Source: Aeromonas hydrophila subsp. hydrophila ATCC 7966 (lineage in GTDB: Bacteria > Pseudomonadota > Gammaproteobacteria > Enterobacterales > Aeromonadaceae). Taken from it: 64,000 bases of DNA. A program made the translations under genes and the position numbers. Position 1 is the first letter of the stretch. Each line of letters starts with the position of its first letter. The DNA lies in NCBI RefSeq assembly GCF_000014805.1, contig NC_008570.1, forward strand, positions 3,601,001 to 3,665,000, written 5' to 3'. A model generated the notes under the pieces. It was given only the letters and a program-made list of their open reading frames with translations. It was not told where the DNA came from and did not search any database. Of this stretch, positions 36,708-45,183 are shown in pieces.

Positions 36708-37346
36708 ATGAAGCACGCCACTTTCCGCCCCCGTTTCACCCACGGTGCCCTCCTGCTGCTCATGCTGGGCTCGGGGATGGCCCAGGCCGCCGACACCCTG
36801 CCCGTCATCCAGCAGCAGTGGGCCGTCTGTCAGTATCAGCAGACCGGCAAGGCCAAGGAGAGCTGCCTCGAACAGCTGAGCAGCCAGGCCGATCAGGCCA
36901 GCGCCAAGGAGGCCTTTCGCACCGACCTGCTGATCTGGTCGGCCATCGTCAAGAGCACCTGGGCCGGTGCCAAGGGTGGGCTGGGGGCGCTGGGTCTGGT
37001 CAAGGAGGCCAAGGCCAAGCTGGAGATCGCCCTCAAGCAGGACCCCAAGGCGCTGGACGGCTCCGCCTATACCAGTCTGGGCTCGCTCTACTATCAGGTG
37101 CCGGGCTGGCCGGTGGGCTTTGGTGATGACGAGAAGGCCGAGCAGCTGCTCAAGCAGGCACTGGCCATCAACCCGACCGGCATCGACCCCAACTTCTTCT
37201 ACGGCGACTTCCTGCTGGATCAGGGCCGCAAGGCCGAGGCCAAGAGCTATCTGGAGAAGGCGCTGAGCGCCCCGCCCCGGCCGGGTCGCGAGCTGGCGGA
37301 TCAGGGTCGACGCATCGAGATCCGCGATCGCCTCGACAAGCTATAA
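36708..37346 (+). CDS. Periplasmic TPR-containing protein
   Basis: This 212-residue exported protein has a signal peptide with cleavage near AQA (residue 27). After an N-terminal helical part, it contains TPR-like repeats (AYTSLGSLYYQVPGWPVGFGDDEKAEQLLKQ and FFYGDFLLDQGRKAEAKSYLEKAL, here described by position near residues 122-190). It starts one base after the SDR stop, so it belongs to the operon. Its periplasmic location suggests the pathway product is exported or acts in the envelope, or that this protein is a sensor partner for the kinase. Confidence 0.82.
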   Translation: MKHATFRPRFTHGALLLLMLGSGMAQAADTLPVIQQQWAVCQYQQTGKAKESCLEQLSSQADQASAKEAFRTDLLIWSAIVKSTWAGAKGGLGALGLVKEAKAKLEIALKQDPKALDGSAYTSLGSLYYQVPGWPVGFGDDEKAEQLLKQALAINPTGIDPNFFYGDFLLDQGRKAEAKSYLEKALSAPPRPGRELADQGRRIEIRDRLDKL

Positions 37347-37377
37347 ACCCAAGTCGGATCAGAGCGCTATTTAAACT

Positions 37378-37407
37378 CTGCCCACCAGCTTGCATACTGG
37401 TGGGCAG
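37378..37407. repeat. Hairpin between the lipid operon and its two-component system
   Basis: CTGCCCACCAG and CTGGTGGGCAG are perfect 11-bp arms around an 8-base loop, 22 bp before the response-regulator start. CGTCTTTTG follows, so termination would be partial at best. It may dampen readthrough into the regulator genes or form an mRNA processing site. Confidence 0.7.
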
Positions 37408-37428
37408 CGTCTTTTGAGGGGAATAACA

Positions 37429-38118
37429 ATGCGGATCCTGTTGGTGGAAGATGATGTGATGCTGGGCGACGGCATGGTGGATGCCCTGCGCAGCAGTGGC
37501 TACACAGTGGACTGGCTGCAGCAGGGGCTGCCCGCCCTGTCGGTGCTCAAGAGCGAGGAGTTTGCCGCGCTCATTCTGGATCTCAACCTGCCGGATATCG
37601 ACGGCATCAGCCTGCTGCGCAAGCTGCGCCGGGAAGGCCAGACGCTGCCGGTGCTGATCCTCACCGCCCGCGACGCCCTGGATGACCGGGTGCTGGGGCT
37701 GGATGCCGGCTCCGACGACTACATGGTCAAGCCGTTCGCCCTGCAGGAGCTCAATGCCCGCCTGCGCGCCCTGGTGCGGCGCAGCAAGGGCCAGGCCCAG
37801 GCGGTGCTCGAATATGGCGAGCTGCAGCTCTATCCCGAGTCCCAGCAGGTCACCTATCGCGGCGAGCCGGTCAAACTCACCCCCCACGAATACAAGCTGC
37901 TGCAGGAGCTCATCACCCAGAGCGGCCGGGTACTGAGCAAGGATCAGCTGCAGCAGAGCCTCTACGGCTGGGACGAGGGGGCCGAGAGCAACGCGGTGGA
38001 GGTGCACATTCACCACCTGCGCAAGAAGTTCTACAGCGACCTCATCCGCAATATCCGCGGGGTCGGCTACATAGTCCCCCAGCTTGAACAAGCCCAGCGC
38101 CGGGACCACCGGGCATGA
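37429..38118 (+). CDS. OmpR-family response regulator (QseB/PmrA class)
   Basis: The 229 residues start MRILLVEDDVM (ATG at 37429, GAGGGGA upstream). The receiver has the acidic pocket at residues 7-9, the phosphoacceptor Asp51 (LILDLNLPD), Thr79 and Lys101. The C-terminal winged helix has the OmpR pattern ending VGYIVP. It resembles the QseB/PmrA/CarR branch, whose members recognise paired CTTAAG-type half-sites. The stop overlaps the kinase start (ATGA). It lies behind the TPR gene and is probably fed partly by operon readthrough. Confidence 0.93.
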   Translation: MRILLVEDDVMLGDGMVDALRSSGYTVDWLQQGLPALSVLKSEEFAALILDLNLPDIDGISLLRKLRREGQTLPVLILTARDALDDRVLGLDAGSDDYMVKPFALQELNARLRALVRRSKGQAQAVLEYGELQLYPESQQVTYRGEPVKLTPHEYKLLQELITQSGRVLSKDQLQQSLYGWDEGAESNAVEVHIHHLRKKFYSDLIRNIRGVGYIVPQLEQAQRRDHRA

Positions 38119-39554
38119 CGCGTCCCCGCTCCATCCGCCGCTTCCTGCTCTCCGGCATCCTGGCGCTGGTCAGCGCCAGCCTGGCCATCAGCGCCCTCAT
38201 CGGTTATCTGGAGGCCAACCACGAGATGGAGGAGCTGTTCGATGCCCGTCTCGCCCAGTCCTCCCGCATCACCAACCAGCTGCTCAGTCGCTATCTCGAA
38301 CAAAATGGCGAGCTGCCCGCCAACGGCACCGTCTATCAGGACTGGGAGCAGCACAACCCGGAGCAGTGGCAGAAGGACACCAGCTTCAACCTGCGGGGGG
38401 AAGACCGGGAGCTCACCCCCTTTGGCCACGAATTCGAGCGCAACCTCTACTTCCAGCTGCTGAGCGAGCAGGGCCACATACTGCTGCGCTCCCCCAGCGC
38501 CCCCAGCCAGCCCCTCGGCGCCCTGGCCCCCGGCTTCAACAACGTCACCAAGGACAACCACGAGTGGCGCACCTTCACCCTCTACAACCAGGACGAGCAC
38601 ACCTGGCTCATCGTGGCGGAGCGGGATGACGAGCGCAGCGAGCTGGCCAGCAAGATGGCCACCCTGGCCATGCTGCCGCTACTCATCACCCTGCCCTTCC
38701 TGCTCGGCCTGCTGTGGTGGCTCATCTCCCGCGGGCTGGCGCCGCTGCGACAGCTGGCCCAGGCCATCGGTGAACGCCACCCGGCCAACCTGAGCCCGCT
38801 CACCCTGAAGATCCGGGCCCAGGAGCTGACCCCGCTCACCAACGAGATCAACCGGTTGATGCACGCGCTTGCCGACACCATAGAGCGGGAGAAGCAGTTC
38901 ACCAACGAGGCGGCCCACGAGCTGCGCACCCCGCTGGCGGTGCTGCGCATCCACAGCGAGAACGCGCTGGCCGCCGAGGATGCAGAGAGCCGTCAGCACT
39001 CCCTGCAGAAGATGCTGCTGGCGCTCGATCGCAGCGATCGACTGCTGCGCCAGCTGCTGACCCAGGCCCGCATCGACAACCAGCAGGGGCTGGAGCTGAC
39101 CGAGCTCAACCTGAACCAGCTGCTGCAGAGCACCCTGGCCACCCTGGCCCCCATCGCCCTGAAAAAGGATCAGCAGCTATCGCTGGAAGGCACCGAGCAG
39201 CTGACAGTGATGGGGCAGGCCACCCTGCTGGAGCTGATGTTCAGCAACCTCATCGACAACGCCCTGCGCTACACCCAGGCGCAGGGCGAGATCGCGGTCG
39301 AGGCGCGCCAGGAGGGACACAGGGTCAGGGTCGACATTCGCGACAACGGCCCCGGCATCCCCACCGCCGCCCTGTCGCGCCTGTGCGAGCGCTTCTTTCG
39401 GGTCAATCCCCAGCAGGGGGACGGGGTCGGCCTCGGCATGGCCATCGTCTCGCGCATCGCCCAGCTGCACTGCGCCGATCTCGACATCCACAACCGGCCG
39501 GAAGGGGGGCTGGAGGTGAGCGTGCTGCTGCCCGCCCCCTCCCGCCCTGCCTGA
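38115..39554 (+). CDS. Sensor histidine kinase (QseC/PmrB class)
   Basis: This 479-residue inner-membrane kinase has TM1 near 13-33, a periplasmic domain at about 34-175, TM2 near 177-200, and a HAMP-like stretch. The H-box is QFTNEAAHELRTPLAVL, the N-box SNLIDNALRYTQ, then DNGPGIP and GVGLGMAIV. The short acidic periplasmic domain is like QseC/PmrB sensors. The periplasmic signal is unknown. It overlaps the response regulator by four bases. A bidirectional terminator ends the unit. Confidence 0.94.
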   Translation: MTRPRSIRRFLLSGILALVSASLAISALIGYLEANHEMEELFDARLAQSSRITNQLLSRYLEQNGELPANGTVYQDWEQHNPEQWQKDTSFNLRGEDRELTPFGHEFERNLYFQLLSEQGHILLRSPSAPSQPLGALAPGFNNVTKDNHEWRTFTLYNQDEHTWLIVAERDDERSELASKMATLAMLPLLITLPFLLGLLWWLISRGLAPLRQLAQAIGERHPANLSPLTLKIRAQELTPLTNEINRLMHALADTIEREKQFTNEAAHELRTPLAVLRIHSENALAAEDAESRQHSLQKMLLALDRSDRLLRQLLTQARIDNQQGLELTELNLNQLLQSTLATLAPIALKKDQQLSLEGTEQLTVMGQATLLELMFSNLIDNALRYTQAQGEIAVEARQEGHRVRVDIRDNGPGIPTAALSRLCERFFRVNPQQGDGVGLGMAIVSRIAQLHCADLDIHNRPEGGLEVSVLLPAPSRPA

Positions 39555-39564
39555 TCATCACCAT

Positions 39565-39593
39565 AAAAAACGGGGGCCAGGCCCCCGTTTTTT
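39565..39593. terminator. Bidirectional terminator after the kinase
   Basis: AAAAAACGGGGGC and GCCCCCGTTTTTT with a CAG loop lie between the kinase and a convergent gene. Confidence 0.94.
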
Positions 39594-39609
39594 ATGTCGT
39601 TCGCTTCCC

Positions 39610-40122
39610 TCAGCGACAGCTCGGCTGCACCGTGAAGGTGCGGCTCGAATCCACTGCGCCAAGATCCGCCAGCAGGCGGCGCCCCAGCAGCACCGGATAG
39701 ATCATCTTGCTGCGATCCCGCAGGGTGAACCACTCCTCGTACACCTTGTCACCCAGGCAGATGGACATGGTGACCGTGGGGCGCTGCTCCATGCCGCCGG
39801 CGCCGCGCACCGTCACCATGTGCTCCACCGGTCGCTCTAGGGTCTGACTCACCTGCCGGTCGGTATTGGCATCGGTCACCTGCAGGGTAAAGCGCACCCA
39901 GGACTTGCCGTCACGCTTGAAATGGCGCAGATCCCGCGCATCGAGCGAGGAGGTGAGCGCCCCGGTATCCAGCTTCATCTTCACCGCCACCCCGCTCGGC
40001 ATGATGAGCCCCTTCTCAATCCAGCCATAGACGGCGGGATCGGCAGAAGCCCGAGCAGCTCCCGGCAGGGCGAGACCAACCAGCAACAGCAGCGGCATCA
40101 TTCGCAATCCGAACATCTTCAC
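39610..40122 (-). CDS. Secreted retropepsin-like (RimB/DUF785) protease
   Basis: This 170-residue exported protein has a signal peptide ending near ARA (residue 25). The motif MKLDTGALTSSLDA has the aspartic-protease-like DTGA, and YPVLLGRRLL is also characteristic of the putative zinc/aspartic protease family PF05618. These proteins are often annotated as ATP-dependent zinc protease, but the sequence fits the retropepsin fold better. It is convergent with the sensor kinase. Confidence 0.85.
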   Translation of the reverse strand: MKMFGLRMMPLLLLVGLALPGAARASADPAVYGWIEKGLIMPSGVAVKMKLDTGALTSSLDARDLRHFKRDGKSWVRFTLQVTDANTDRQVSQTLERPVEHMVTVRGAGGMEQRPTVTMSICLGDKVYEEWFTLRDRSKMIYPVLLGRRLLADLGAVDSSRTFTVQPSCR

Positions 40123-40521
40123 TCCTTGTCAGGGCAGGGCCGACGCTGGCCCGAGCAGCCCAGAGTGGGGATGGAAAAGGCGGCTGTCAACTGGTGAACG
40201 TGACCGCCTCGCCGCCACCAGCGCGGCCATGGCGCGTGGCGTCAGGATCACGCAGATGTTTGCCAAACAGGATTCAATCAGGAGCTTTCAAGTGGAGGAA
40301 CGGGGAGGCATGAGCGGGGCTGGATGAAACCCAAGGCTGCGCTCAGGTTGTGACGCCAAAGGCTACCACAACGCTGAGTGAATTATCAGTCTTGTTCCGA
40401 CGGGATTTTTGCCTACACTGTTGTAAACCGGAGGGCCTGAAAACCACCGGTTTTTTTGCGCCTGCCGAAAAGTTGCCACTGCAAAGTGACCTATCAAACA
40501 AGGCTCAATAAGGAATTCGTA
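40123..40521. other. guaC upstream region
   Basis: This roughly 400-bp stretch between divergent genes has no convincing coding frame. A possible promoter faces guaC (TTGTTC at 40392-40397, TACACT at 40414-40419, 16-bp spacer) with a start near 40426, immediately before a terminator-like hairpin. The remaining 260 bp, next to the protease gene, show nothing I can identify. Confidence 0.55.
40425..40457 (+). terminator. Terminator-like hairpin in the guaC leader
   Basis: AAACCGG (40425-40431) pairs with CCGGTTT (40447-40453), closing a 15-base loop that can pair further. A run of seven T ends at 40457. No plus-strand gene lies upstream, so it would act inside the guaC 5' leader, 64 bp before the ATG. 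It may be a transcription attenuator or the end of a short leader RNA. Confidence 0.6.
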
Positions 40522-41565
40522 ATGCGTATCGAAGAAGACTTGAAGCTCGGTTTCAAGGATGTCCTGTTCCGCCCCAAGCGCTCTACTCTCAAGAGCCGTT
40601 CCCAAGTCAGCCTGACCCGTCAGTTCACCTTCAAGCACACCCAGACCCAATGGCAAGGGGTGCCCGTCATCGCTGCCAACATGGATACCGTCGGCAGCTT
40701 CGCCATGGCGCGTACCCTGGCCAGCTTCGAGATGATGACCGCAGTACACAAGCACTACAGCCTTGCGCAGTGGCAAACCTTCGTGAGCGAAACCGACCCG
40801 GCGCTGCTGGGCCATGTGATGGTCTCTACCGGCACCTCCGAGGATGACTTCACCAAGACCCGCCAGATCCTGGCCATGTCCAGCGCCCTGCGCTTCATCT
40901 GCGTCGACGTGGCCAACGGCTACTCCCAGCACTTCGTCGAGTTTCTGCGCAAGATCCGCGAGGCCTGCCCGAACCACGTCATCCTGGCGGGCAACGTGGT
41001 CACCGGCGAGATGGTGGAGGAGCTGATCCTCTCCGGCGCCGATATCGTCAAGGTCGGCATAGGCCCGGGCTCGGTCTGCACCACCCGGGTCAAGACCGGG
41101 GTCGGCTACCCGCAGCTCTCCGCCATCATCGAGTGTGCCGATGCGGCCCATGGTCTCGGCGGTCAGATCGTCGGTGACGGCGGCTGCACCTGCCCGGGGG
41201 ATGTGGCCAAGGCGTTTGGCGGCGGCGCCGACTTCGTGATGCTGGGCGGCATGCTGGCGGCCCACGAGGAGTGTGGCGGCGAAATCGTCGACGTGGATGG
41301 CGAACCCTTCATGAAGTTCTACGGCATGAGCTCCTCAAGCGCCATGGACAAGCACGCTGGCGGCGTCGCCGAGTACCGCGCCTCCGAGGGTAAAACCGTG
41401 CTGCTGCCCTATCGCGGCCCGGTCGAAAACACGGTGCGCGACATCCTGGGCGGGGTGCGCTCCACCTGCACTTATGTGGGTGCCAGCCAGCTGAAAGAAC
41501 TCACCAAACGCACCACCTTTATCCGGGTACGTGAGCAAGAGAACAATGTCTACGGCAAGGAGTAA
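40522..41565 (+). CDS. guaC: GMP reductase
   Basis: This enzyme reduces GMP to IMP with NADPH in purine salvage. The start at 40522 gives 347 residues, the E. coli GuaC length, beginning [18 protein letters not shown]. The catalytic Cys lies in [10 protein letters not shown] near residue 186, with the flanking Gly-rich phosphate loop [26 protein letters not shown]. It is monocistronic with a terminator after it. A terminator-like hairpin in the leader may regulate it. Confidence 0.96.
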   Translation: MRIEEDLKLGFKDVLFRPKRSTLKSRSQVSLTRQFTFKHTQTQWQGVPVIAANMDTVGSFAMARTLASFEMMTAVHKHYSLAQWQTFVSETDPALLGHVMVSTGTSEDDFTKTRQILAMSSALRFICVDVANGYSQHFVEFLRKIREACPNHVILAGNVVTGEMVEELILSGADIVKVGIGPGSVCTTRVKTGVGYPQLSAIIECADAAHGLGGQIVGDGGCTCPGDVAKAFGGGADFVMLGGMLAAHEECGGEIVDVDGEPFMKFYGMSSSSAMDKHAGGVAEYRASEGKTVLLPYRGPVENTVRDILGGVRSTCTYVGASQLKELTKRTTFIRVREQENNVYGKE

Positions 41566-41608
41566 CCTGCCGCAGCCACTGTCACGCGCTGACGGTTAGA
41601 AGCCAGTC

Positions 41609-41641
41609 AACCGGTGTGCTACCCTGCGCACCGGTTTTTTT
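41609..41641 (+). terminator. guaC terminator
   Basis: AACCGGTG and CACCGGTT (41609-41616 and 41629-41636) are followed by a T-run to 41641. Confidence 0.92.
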
Positions 41642-41659
41642 GTATCTGGATGCCCTGAC

Positions 41660-42868
41660 ATGACCAGCCCCCTCCCCCCGTTTGACTGGGATATCTTCTG
41701 CTGCGTAGTGGACAACTTCGGCGACATCGGCGTCACCTGGCGGCTGGCCCGCCAGCTGAAACAGGAGGGCGCGCTCCCGACCCACGGCGATGAGGCCCAG
41801 GTGCGGCTCTGGGTGGACGATCTTGCCAGCTTTGCCCGCATCTGCCCGGGGCTCGACCCCGCGCTGGATAGCCAGTGGGTCGATGGCATCCATATCCAGC
41901 ACTGGCACGACACGCTGCCCGCGGATGCCATCCCGGCCCGGGTGGTGATCGAGGCATTTGCCTGCCAGCTGCCCGCCCCCTTCATTGAACGAATGGCCGA
42001 GCAGATGGCGAGTCAGCCCAGGCCCCCTTGCTGGATCAACCTCGAATACCTCTCGGCCGAGAGCTGGGTCGAGGATTGCCACGCCCTCGCCTCGCCCCAG
42101 CGGGTCGGCAACCAGAGCCTCAACAAATACTTCTTCTTCCCGGGCTTCACGGCCAGAACCGGCGGCCTCTTGTGCGAGCGCGGCCTCATCGCCGAGCGTG
42201 AGCGCTGGCAACAGGATGAAGCCGGGCTTGCCGCCTACTGGGCCAGCCTCGGCCTGCCGCCCAAGCAAGAGCACGAGCTGCGGGTCAGCCTCTTTACCTA
42301 CGAGAGCCCTGCCCTGACCAGCCTGGTCGAGAGCTGGTGCCAGAGCGCCACGCCCGTCACCCTGCTGCTGCCGCTCGGGCGCTCCCTCAACGACGTGCTC
42401 ACCGGCGCCGGGCTGGCAGCGGCCATTCCGACGGCCAAGGCAGGGGCACTGCTGCAGGCGGGCAACCTCACCATCAAGCTGCTGCCGATGACCGATCAGG
42501 CCGGTTACGATCGGCTGCTGTGGAGCTGCGATCTCAATCTGGTGCGCGGGGAGGACTCCTTCGTGCGGGCCCAGTGGGCCGCCCGCCCTTTCCTGTGGCA
42601 CATCTATCCGCAGGAAGAGCAGGCTCACATGGTCAAGCTGGACGGCTTTCTCGACCACTATCTGGCAAAGCTGCCCACCGCCACCGGCCAGTGGCTGCGC
42701 GGTTTCAGCCACGCCCTCAATCAGGGGGAAAACTGTCGCGATTGGTGGGCGCAATGGCCGGAACACGCCGCGATATGGCTGCAACATGGGCGACCTTGGT
42801 CACAGAAGCAGCTCAGGGATGGGGATCTCGTCACTCGGCTGGTGAAATTTTTAGAAAGCCGTATATAA
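41660..42868 (+). CDS. earP: EF-P arginine rhamnosyltransferase EarP
   Basis: This enzyme transfers rhamnose from TDP-rhamnose to Arg32 of elongation factor P. The 402-residue protein has the EarP signature [16 protein letters not shown] (residues 18-33) and a GT-B-like two-domain layout, with [23 protein letters not shown] in the C-terminal nucleotide-sugar site. It lies directly upstream of efp, 43 bp apart, which is the usual arrangement. TDP-rhamnose biosynthesis genes are not in this window. Confidence 0.96.
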   Translation: MTSPLPPFDWDIFCCVVDNFGDIGVTWRLARQLKQEGALPTHGDEAQVRLWVDDLASFARICPGLDPALDSQWVDGIHIQHWHDTLPADAIPARVVIEAFACQLPAPFIERMAEQMASQPRPPCWINLEYLSAESWVEDCHALASPQRVGNQSLNKYFFFPGFTARTGGLLCERGLIAERERWQQDEAGLAAYWASLGLPPKQEHELRVSLFTYESPALTSLVESWCQSATPVTLLLPLGRSLNDVLTGAGLAAAIPTAKAGALLQAGNLTIKLLPMTDQAGYDRLLWSCDLNLVRGEDSFVRAQWAARPFLWHIYPQEEQAHMVKLDGFLDHYLAKLPTATGQWLRGFSHALNQGENCRDWWAQWPEHAAIWLQHGRPWSQKQLRDGDLVTRLVKFLESRI

Positions 42869-42911
42869 TCTGGCAGTTTTTATCTGCCCGTATACGAACA
42901 GGAATTTTTAC

Positions 42912-43478
42912 ATGAAAACCGCACAGGAAATCCGCGCTGGTAACGTCGTCATGATCGGTACCGAGCCGATGGTGGTCCAGAAAGCCGAATTCAACAAATC
43001 CGGCCGTAACTCCGCCGTGGTCAAGATGAAGCTGAAAGGCCTGCTGAACGGCAGCGCCACCGAGACCGTATTCAAGGCCGACGACAAGCTGGAAGTTGTT
43101 CAGCTGGAACGTAAAGAGTGCACCTACTCCTACTTCTCCGACCCCCTGTATGTCTTCATGGACACCGAGTACAACCAGTACGACGTCGAGAAAGACAACC
43201 TGGGTGATGCCCTGAACTACATGGTTGACGGCATGGAAGACATCTGCGAAGTGACTTTCTACAACGAGAAAGCCATCTCCGTAGAACTGCCGACCACCAT
43301 CGTTCGCGAAGTCGAGTACACCGAGCCGGCCGCCCGTGGCGACACCTCCGGTAAAGTGACCAAGCCGGCCCGTCTGAAGGGCACCACCTACGAGCTGGCC
43401 GTTGCCGCCTTCGTAGAGATCGGCGACAAGATCGAAATCGATACCCGCACCGGTGAGTTCAAGCGTCGCGTCAACTAA
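42912..43478 (+). CDS. efp: Elongation factor P (arginine type)
   Basis: This factor rescues ribosomes stalled at polyproline. It has 188 residues and three beta-barrel domains. The modification-site loop is KSGRNSAVV with Arg at position 32, the residue modified by EarP, not the lysine used by EpmA/B organisms. The final domain ends [18 protein letters not shown]-like sequence within the earP 3' end could serve a separate efp promoter. A terminator follows. Confidence 0.97.
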   Translation: MKTAQEIRAGNVVMIGTEPMVVQKAEFNKSGRNSAVVKMKLKGLLNGSATETVFKADDKLEVVQLERKECTYSYFSDPLYVFMDTEYNQYDVEKDNLGDALNYMVDGMEDICEVTFYNEKAISVELPTTIVREVEYTEPAARGDTSGKVTKPARLKGTTYELAVAAFVEIGDKIEIDTRTGEFKRRVN

Positions 43479-43500
43479 GTTGGCCCCTTGAATCCATGGT

Positions 43501-43530
43501 AAAAAAGCGAGCCTTTGGCTCGCTTTTTTT
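43501..43530 (+). terminator. efp terminator
   Basis: AAAAAAGCGAGCC and GGCTCGCTTTTTT with a TTT loop. Runs on both sides make it potentially bidirectional. Confidence 0.94.
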
Positions 43531-43619
43531 ATGGGTGCACGGCGCCACCCGGCTGTATTCGAAGCGCAAACATGGCTAAATGGAGTATTCCCGGCTTGTG
43601 CCATCCTCCGGAGCGCCCC

Positions 43620-44246
43620 ATGACATCTCTGCATAAAGGTCTGTTGCTGCTGTTGACCCTGGTACTGCTGATCCTCTCCGGCTGGCAACCCTACGACAGG
43701 GCGACCTGGCTGATGGAAGTCGCCCCCGTGCTCATCGCCATGCCGCTGCTTGCCCTGACGCACCGCCGTTTTCCGCTCACCAGCCTGCTCTATCTGTGCA
43801 TCACCCTGCACGCCATGGTGCTGATGCTGGGCGGTGCCTATACCTATGCCCGCGTCCCGCTGGGATTCGAGCTGCAGCAGTGGCTCGAGCTCAGCCGCAA
43901 CCCCTATGACAAGATTGGCCACTTCTTTCAGGGCTTCGTGCCTGCCCTGGTGTGCCGGGAGATCCTGCTGCGCGGAGGTTATGTGCAGGGCCGGCGCATG
44001 CTGGCGTTTCTGGTGGTCTGCGTGGTGCTCGCCATCAGCGCCACCTACGAGTTCATCGAGTGGGGAGCCGCCCTCGCGCTCGGCCAGGGGGCGGATGAGT
44101 TTCTCGGCACCCAGGGCGACCCCTGGGATACCCAGTCCGACATGTTCTTCGCCCTGATTGGCGCCGTCACTGCCCTGCTGCTGCTCTCCCCCTTGCATGA
44201 CCGCCAGCTGGCTGGGCTGGCAAGCACCGACCGGCCGTCACGCTAG
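43620..44246 (+). CDS. DUF2238 / YjdF-type inner-membrane protein
   Basis: The start at 43620 is preceded by GGAG and gives 208 residues. A longer frame from 43515 would begin inside the efp terminator, so it is rejected. About six hydrophobic helices are seen. The conserved DUF2238 motif DKIGHFFQGFVPALVCREILLR and a late SATYEFIEWGAA with acidic residues suggest a membrane enzyme or metal-handling protein. The biochemical role is unknown. Confidence 0.85.
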   Translation: MTSLHKGLLLLLTLVLLILSGWQPYDRATWLMEVAPVLIAMPLLALTHRRFPLTSLLYLCITLHAMVLMLGGAYTYARVPLGFELQQWLELSRNPYDKIGHFFQGFVPALVCREILLRGGYVQGRRMLAFLVVCVVLAISATYEFIEWGAALALGQGADEFLGTQGDPWDTQSDMFFALIGAVTALLLLSPLHDRQLAGLASTDRPSR

Positions 44247-44313
44247 CGCTGCCACTTCCCCCTTCAGAAAACCGGCCTGGTGCCGCTAACCCGAGTAACC
44301 GGGGGAGCGCACT

Positions 44314-45066
44314 ATGGCCAGATTGTTCTTATCACTGCTGTTACTGACCCTGCTGGCAAGCAACCCCTTGCAGGCCAGCGAGGGCACACCGCTGACGCCG
44401 CTCGACTACTGGCAGAACAACGACTGGCAGGGGCTGCCCAACAGCACCCAGATCGACAAGCAGACAGTGCTGTTCGCCAAGCACGACAGCGATAGCTATG
44501 TGGGGCTAGCCATCCTCTTGCCCGACTGGCAGCGCAGCGGCCAGCTGTGGCAGCTGACCCGCGCCCTCGGCCGGCTCGGCTTCGACACCCTGCTGCTGCT
44601 CCCCTCGCCCCAACAGACCGAACTGGACCCCGCCGCCGAGAAAAAGCAGCAGGCCATCGACGACTTTCGCAAACAGTTTGCCACCCGCATCAGCAAGCTG
44701 GGGGATGCCAAGCTGCAGGAGGGGGGCTTCAAGCTGATATTGGCGCAGGGCACCGGCGCCGCCTGGGCCACCAACCTCATTGCCAGCGAACAACTGCCCG
44801 CCCCCGATGCGCTGGTGCTGCTCGACGGCTTCTTCCCCGACCAGCAGAGCAACCAGATCTTCGCCAAGGAGATCGCCCAGGCCACCATGCCGACCCTCGA
44901 CCTCTACCAGGAGGATGGCGGACGCTGGCCATTGCTGGCCGCCGAGGCGCGCAGAAGCGAAAGCCGCCGCAGCCACAAGCTCAACTACCGCCCCTACGCC
45001 CTGCTGGAGCTGGATGAAACGCCGACCCGGATCCAGGGCTGGCTCACCCACCTCGGCTGGCTCTGA
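44314..45066 (+). CDS. DUF3530 exported alpha/beta-hydrolase-like protein
   Basis: This 250-residue protein has a signal peptide (cleavage near LQA, residue 22). A strand pattern GLAILLPDWQRSGQLW, then LILAQGTGAAWATNL, resembles an alpha/beta hydrolase with a weakened nucleophile elbow (Q-G-T-G where G-x-S-x-G is expected). The family DUF3530 is uncharacterised and is probably periplasmic. It starts 67 bp after the DUF2238 gene on the same strand. Confidence 0.8.
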   Translation: MARLFLSLLLLTLLASNPLQASEGTPLTPLDYWQNNDWQGLPNSTQIDKQTVLFAKHDSDSYVGLAILLPDWQRSGQLWQLTRALGRLGFDTLLLLPSPQQTELDPAAEKKQQAIDDFRKQFATRISKLGDAKLQEGGFKLILAQGTGAAWATNLIASEQLPAPDALVLLDGFFPDQQSNQIFAKEIAQATMPTLDLYQEDGGRWPLLAAEARRSESRRSHKLNYRPYALLELDETPTRIQGWLTHLGWL

Positions 45067-45183
45067 CCCGAAAAATGCCGCCAGCCTCACATCCGGCGCG
45101 ATTGCCAAGCCATTGAGGCGCAGCAAACTGGCTCTCGGTCGCCGATGTTTGGCATCATGAACGCCTCAACGGCAGGAGGCTCC

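Noticed and set aside
41582..42787. A 401-codon antisense frame opposite earP
   Set aside because: It crosses the guaC terminator region and covers earP, which has a clear family signature on the plus strand.
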